Source: Eggerthellaceae bacterium
GTDB taxonomy: Bacteria; Actinomycetota; Coriobacteriia; Coriobacteriales; Eggerthellaceae
Reading direction: 5' to 3'
NCBI GenBank assembly: GCA_900753095.1
Contig: CAADXT010000158.1
Location: 1-7,651 of the forward strand
Length of the DNA stretch: 7,651 nucleotides
Below the pieces are notes generated by a model, which had not been told where the DNA came from, searched no databases, and saw nothing but the letters and a program-made list of their open reading frames with translations. Shown here one piece after another: positions 6,134-7,651 of this stretch (the stretch's first letter is position 1; each line of letters opens with the position of its first letter). The position numbers were made by a program, and so were the translations under genes.

Positions 6134-6625
6134 ATGGAGCACGAAAACGACATCGAGGAAGATCGCGGCGAAAAGGCGGTTGTCGACACGCTTTTGTCCG
6201 ACACGTTCAATTCCATCCTCCGCATCGAGGAACGCTCGCTGAAGAACCGTTTGACCGAAGGTCTTTCTATTGCAGAGCTGCATACCATCGTTGCCGTAGG
6301 TTTGCATGAAACCAACTCGATGAAGGTTGTCGCTTCCCGGCTCGACGTGACTATGGCAACGCTTACGGCGGCCATGAACAAGCTTGAGCGCAAGGGGTTC
6401 GTCGAGCGCATGCGCAGCGAGACGGACCGTCGTCAAGTGCTGGTGCAGCTTACCTCGAAGGGCCGAAAAGCGTTTCGAGCCCATGAGTCTTTCCATAAGA
6501 AGATGGTCGACAGCGCCCTTTCGGTGCTAACGCCGGAAGAGGAAACGGTGTTCGTGTACGCCCTTGGCAAGATCAAGGACTTCTTCGACAAGGAAAGCAT
6601 GCAGCTGAACAGCGCAGAGGCATAG
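6134..6625 (+). CDS. fabT: MarR-family regulator, FabT-like (fatty acid synthesis repressor)
   Basis: FabT-type MarR proteins repress fatty acid synthesis genes and bind DNA more tightly when loaded with long-chain acyl-ACP. The product (163 residues) is a cytosolic winged-helix protein: dimerisation helix 1 around 17-37 with FNSILRIEE, then LSIAELHTIVAVG (44-56), the recognition helix region VTMATLTAAMNKLERKG (72-88), and a wing with ERMRSETDRRQVLVQLT (91-107) carrying the typical Asp-Arg-Arg, then FHKKMV in the last helices. Remembered streptococcal FabT shares the IEE, SI-E-HTI, VT-T-T-NLERKG, ER-RSE-DRR and FHK-MV stretches, which makes FabT more likely than a generic MarR. The position just before acpP and fabK agrees; in streptococci fabH usually lies between fabT and acpP and is absent here. 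Two starts are possible: ATG 6134 with TAAGGA 7 nt upstream (chosen) or GTG 6128 with GGAG 7 nt upstream, adding two residues. It has its own promoter. Confidence 0.85.
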   Translation: MEHENDIEEDRGEKAVVDTLLSDTFNSILRIEERSLKNRLTEGLSIAELHTIVAVGLHETNSMKVVASRLDVTMATLTAAMNKLERKGFVERMRSETDRRQVLVQLTSKGRKAFRAHESFHKKMVDSALSVLTPEEETVFVYALGKIKDFFDKESMQLNSAEA

Positions 6626-6658
6626 CGCATCAAGCTCCTCCCCATTTTTATTGTTTAT

Positions 6659-6677
6659 CCCTCTTTCGAGAAGAGGG
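6659..6677 (+). other. Hairpin after the FabT-like gene
   Basis: CCCTCTT (6659-6665) and AAGAGGG (6671-6677) pair perfectly around a 5-nt loop. No T-tract follows (the T-rich stretch lies before it), so it is either a processing or stability element or part of the acpP leader, not a normal terminator. Confidence 0.5.
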
Positions 6678-6684
6678 CTGGATT

Positions 6685-6742
6685 CGTGCGGTCGTTTTAC
6701 CCCGAGCCATGCTTTTGGCAAAGGTTTCGGGCTTACCGCACG
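6685..6742 (+). other. Nested stem structure upstream of acpP (candidate leader RNA)
   Basis: CGTGCGGT (6685-6692) pairs perfectly with ACCGCACG (6735-6742). Inside, CCCGA (6701-6705) pairs with TCGGG (6727-6731), CC with GG next to it, and TGC (6710-6712) with GCA (6718-6720) around TTTTG. This gives one long arm with an asymmetric internal loop, about 58 nt in all. It matches no riboswitch I recognise. Confidence 0.4.
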
Positions 6743-6757
6743 CTGAATAGGTATTCG

Positions 6758-6778
6758 CGCCGCTTCGGTTAGGCGGCG
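6758..6778 (+). other. GC-rich hairpin just before the acpP ribosome binding site
   Basis: CGCCGC (6758-6763) pairs with GCGGCG (6773-6778) around a 9-nt loop. It ends 9 nt before AAAGGA (6788-6793), the acpP Shine-Dalgarno, so it could influence access to it. I see no convincing -35/-10 pair in 6626-6800. Confidence 0.45.
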
Positions 6779-6800
6779 TAGCTAGAGAAAGGACACACCC

Positions 6801-7019
6801 GTGGCAACCATTGATTCCCTGAAGGAGATCCTGAACGAGAACCTCGACATCGAGCCTGAAAAGGTTACGGAAGACGCAACGTTCGACGAGCTGGGCATCG
6901 ACTCTCTGGACATGGCGGAGCTTATCTGCGACATCGAAGAGCGCCTCGACATCGAGTTCGGCGAGCCCGAGGGCCTGGAAACCGTAGGTGCCTTGGTGGA
7001 GTACATCGACTCTCTGTAG
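6801..7019 (+). CDS. acpP: Acyl carrier protein
   Basis: Small acidic cytosolic carrier that holds the growing acyl chain on a 4'-phosphopantetheine arm during fatty acid synthesis. The 72-residue product has the modification motif GIDSLDMAEL with Ser35 as attachment site. A four-helix pattern surrounds it: helix 1 about 4-14, helix 2 following Ser35, then the conserved acidic DIEERLDIEF and a last helix ending EYIDSL. Length and charge are typical of AcpP; the neighbours fabT and fabK argue for the primary fatty acid ACP and not a polyketide or D-alanyl carrier. Start GTG has AAAGGA 7 nt upstream. A structured 175-nt gap precedes it and three hairpins follow, so a large part of its message may end before fabK, giving more carrier protein than enzyme. 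Confidence 0.95.
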   Translation: MATIDSLKEILNENLDIEPEKVTEDATFDELGIDSLDMAELICDIEERLDIEFGEPEGLETVGALVEYIDSL

Positions 7020-7025
7020 CATGCA

Positions 7026-7051
7026 GCGTCGCATAGGCTGCGACGCGTTTT
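7026..7051 (+). terminator. Hairpin directly after acpP, weak terminator or attenuator
   Basis: GCGTCGCA (7026-7033) pairs perfectly with TGCGACGC (7039-7046) around TAGGC, followed by GTTTT. The stem is strong but only four Ts follow, so termination may be partial. Confidence 0.55.
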
Positions 7052-7053
7052 GA

Positions 7054-7096
7054 GGGTTGGGGCAGACGAACCTGCAATGCCCCAACCCCTTTCTTT
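7054..7096 (+). terminator. Intrinsic terminator between acpP and fabK
   Basis: GGGTTGGGGCA (7054-7064) pairs with TGCCCCAACCC (7078-7088), eleven perfect pairs with a 13-nt loop, followed after one C by TTTCTTT. This is the better of the two terminator candidates after acpP. Either acpP is monocistronic with fabK on its own promoter, or read-through supplies fabK. Confidence 0.75.
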
Positions 7097-7147
7097 GCCA
7101 TAGAAGGCGAGCCCTTTCAGCCTGCAAAGAGCCCGCCTTCTATGGCA
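7096..7147. repeat. 14-bp perfect inverted repeat upstream of fabK
   Basis: TGCCATAGAAGGCG (7096-7109) and CGCCTTCTATGGCA (7134-7147) are exact inverted copies separated by 24 nt that can form an extra small stem (CTTT/AAAG, 7114-7117 with 7126-7129). No T-tract follows on either strand. It starts on the last T of the terminator tail before it and ends 49 nt before the fabK start. It could be a fabK leader hairpin, an mRNA stability element or a small dispersed repeat. Confidence 0.7.
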
Positions 7148-7196
7148 GAAGTGCCCTATGTGGCAGAGTACGCAAAGTGAAATGAGGCTTATCGCT

Positions 7197-7651
7197 ATGA
7201 AGACACGTATCACCGAGCTTTTGGGCATCGAGCAGCCCATCATCCAAGGTGGCATGGCATGGATCGCCGACGCGAAGCTGGCCACTGCGGTCAGCGAAGC
7301 GGGCGGTTTGGGCATTATCGCCTGCGGTTCCGCACCGGTTTCCTGGGTTCGCGAGCAGATAGAGGAGGCTCGCCGCCTTACCGACAAGCCCTTCGGCTTG
7401 AACATCATGCTGATGAACCCTGAAGCGCCTGAGCTTGCCAAGCTTGCGGCCGACATGAAGGTGCGTGTGATCACCACGGGCGCTGGCAATCCCGGCAACT
7501 ACATCGACATGTGGAAAGAAGCTGGCTGCACCGTTGTTCCTGTAGTGGCATCTGCCGCGCTGGCGCGCCGCATGGAGCGTTGCGGCGCCGATGCGGTGGT
7601 GGCTGAAGGCTGCGAGGCTGGCGGCCATATCGGCGAGCTTACCACCATGGC
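7197..7651 (+). CDS. fabK: Enoyl-ACP reductase II, FMN-dependent (3' end outside window)
   Basis: FabK reduces trans-2-enoyl-ACP with NAD(P)H and FMN, the last step of each elongation cycle, replacing the triclosan-sensitive FabI. The visible 151 residues follow the streptococcal protein closely: MKTRITELLGIEQPIIQGGMAW at the start, AGGLGII (35-41), DKPFGLNIML (63-72), VITTGAGNP (91-99), and AEGCEAGGHIGELTTM (136-151). His144 falls at the same number as the functionally important His144 reported for pneumococcal FabK, which supports ATG 7197 as the start. An in-frame ATG at 7182 would add MRLIA but has a poorer upstream site; GAGG at 7184-7187 serves 7197. About half of a typical 310-320-residue FabK is present. 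The related nitronate monooxygenases share the fold, but the MKTRITELL start and E-AGGHIG motif favour FabK. Confidence 0.94.
   Translation, partial: MKTRITELLGIEQPIIQGGMAWIADAKLATAVSEAGGLGIIACGSAPVSWVREQIEEARRLTDKPFGLNIMLMNPEAPELAKLAADMKVRVITTGAGNPGNYIDMWKEAGCTVVPVVASAALARRMERCGADAVVAEGCEAGGHIGELTTM

Noticed and set aside
6782..7498. 238-codon minus-strand frame across acpP and fabK
   Set aside because: Antisense to two certain genes and running through three hairpins; its translation shows no family feature.

Overview
The window reads as chromosomal, moderately GC-rich DNA from a Gram-positive anaerobe, most likely an actinobacterium of the class Coriobacteriia. The basis is (i) the order rpsA-coaE-uvrB, which recalls the actinobacterial rpsA-coaE-...-uvrB neighbourhood known from Mycobacterium; (ii) strong AAGGAGG-type ribosome binding sites with mostly GTG/TTG starts; and (iii) a Firmicutes-style fatty acid synthesis set (FabT-like MarR regulator, AcpP, FabK) in place of FabI/FAS-I. 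The taxonomic call is inference; no rRNA gene is present. All eight genes lie on the + strand. I see no mobile element, CRISPR array, tRNA or rRNA.

Layout: 1-423 is the 3' part of serC (phosphoserine aminotransferase). 424-699 is a long intergenic region with a strong inverted repeat, an extended -10 promoter and a possible 30-codon leader ORF that ends at the rpsA ribosome binding site. rpsA (700-1854, TTG start) encodes a four-domain S1 protein and is closed by a good intrinsic terminator (1882-1920). 1921-2083 holds a short 21-nt-period repeat and the coaE ribosome binding site. coaE (2084-2686) and uvrB (2749-4896) follow closely and are probably cotranscribed. 4897-5167 is a 271-nt gap with a 19-bp palindrome, clustered CTTAG pentamers and a structured leader. 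A DegV/FakB-family gene (5168-6022) follows, then a probable terminator and a good sigma70-type promoter. The FabT-like gene (6134-6625) comes next, then a highly structured 175-nt gap, acpP (6801-7019), three consecutive hairpins (7026-7147), and fabK running off the right edge (7197-7651).

The right-hand 2.5 kb looks like one lipid module. A DegV-fold protein of the FakB type could bind incoming fatty acids for phosphorylation by a FakA kinase (not in this window). FabT-type regulators sense acyl-ACP and repress fatty acid synthesis genes. AcpP carries the growing chain, and FabK performs the last reduction of each elongation cycle. The left-hand genes are housekeeping (serine synthesis, translation, CoA synthesis, nucleotide excision repair).

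I found no clearly new multi-gene system. The most interesting unexplained signals are non-coding: the palindrome upstream of the DegV gene, the nested RNA structure before acpP, the three-hairpin block before fabK, and the inverted repeat and possible leader ORF before rpsA.
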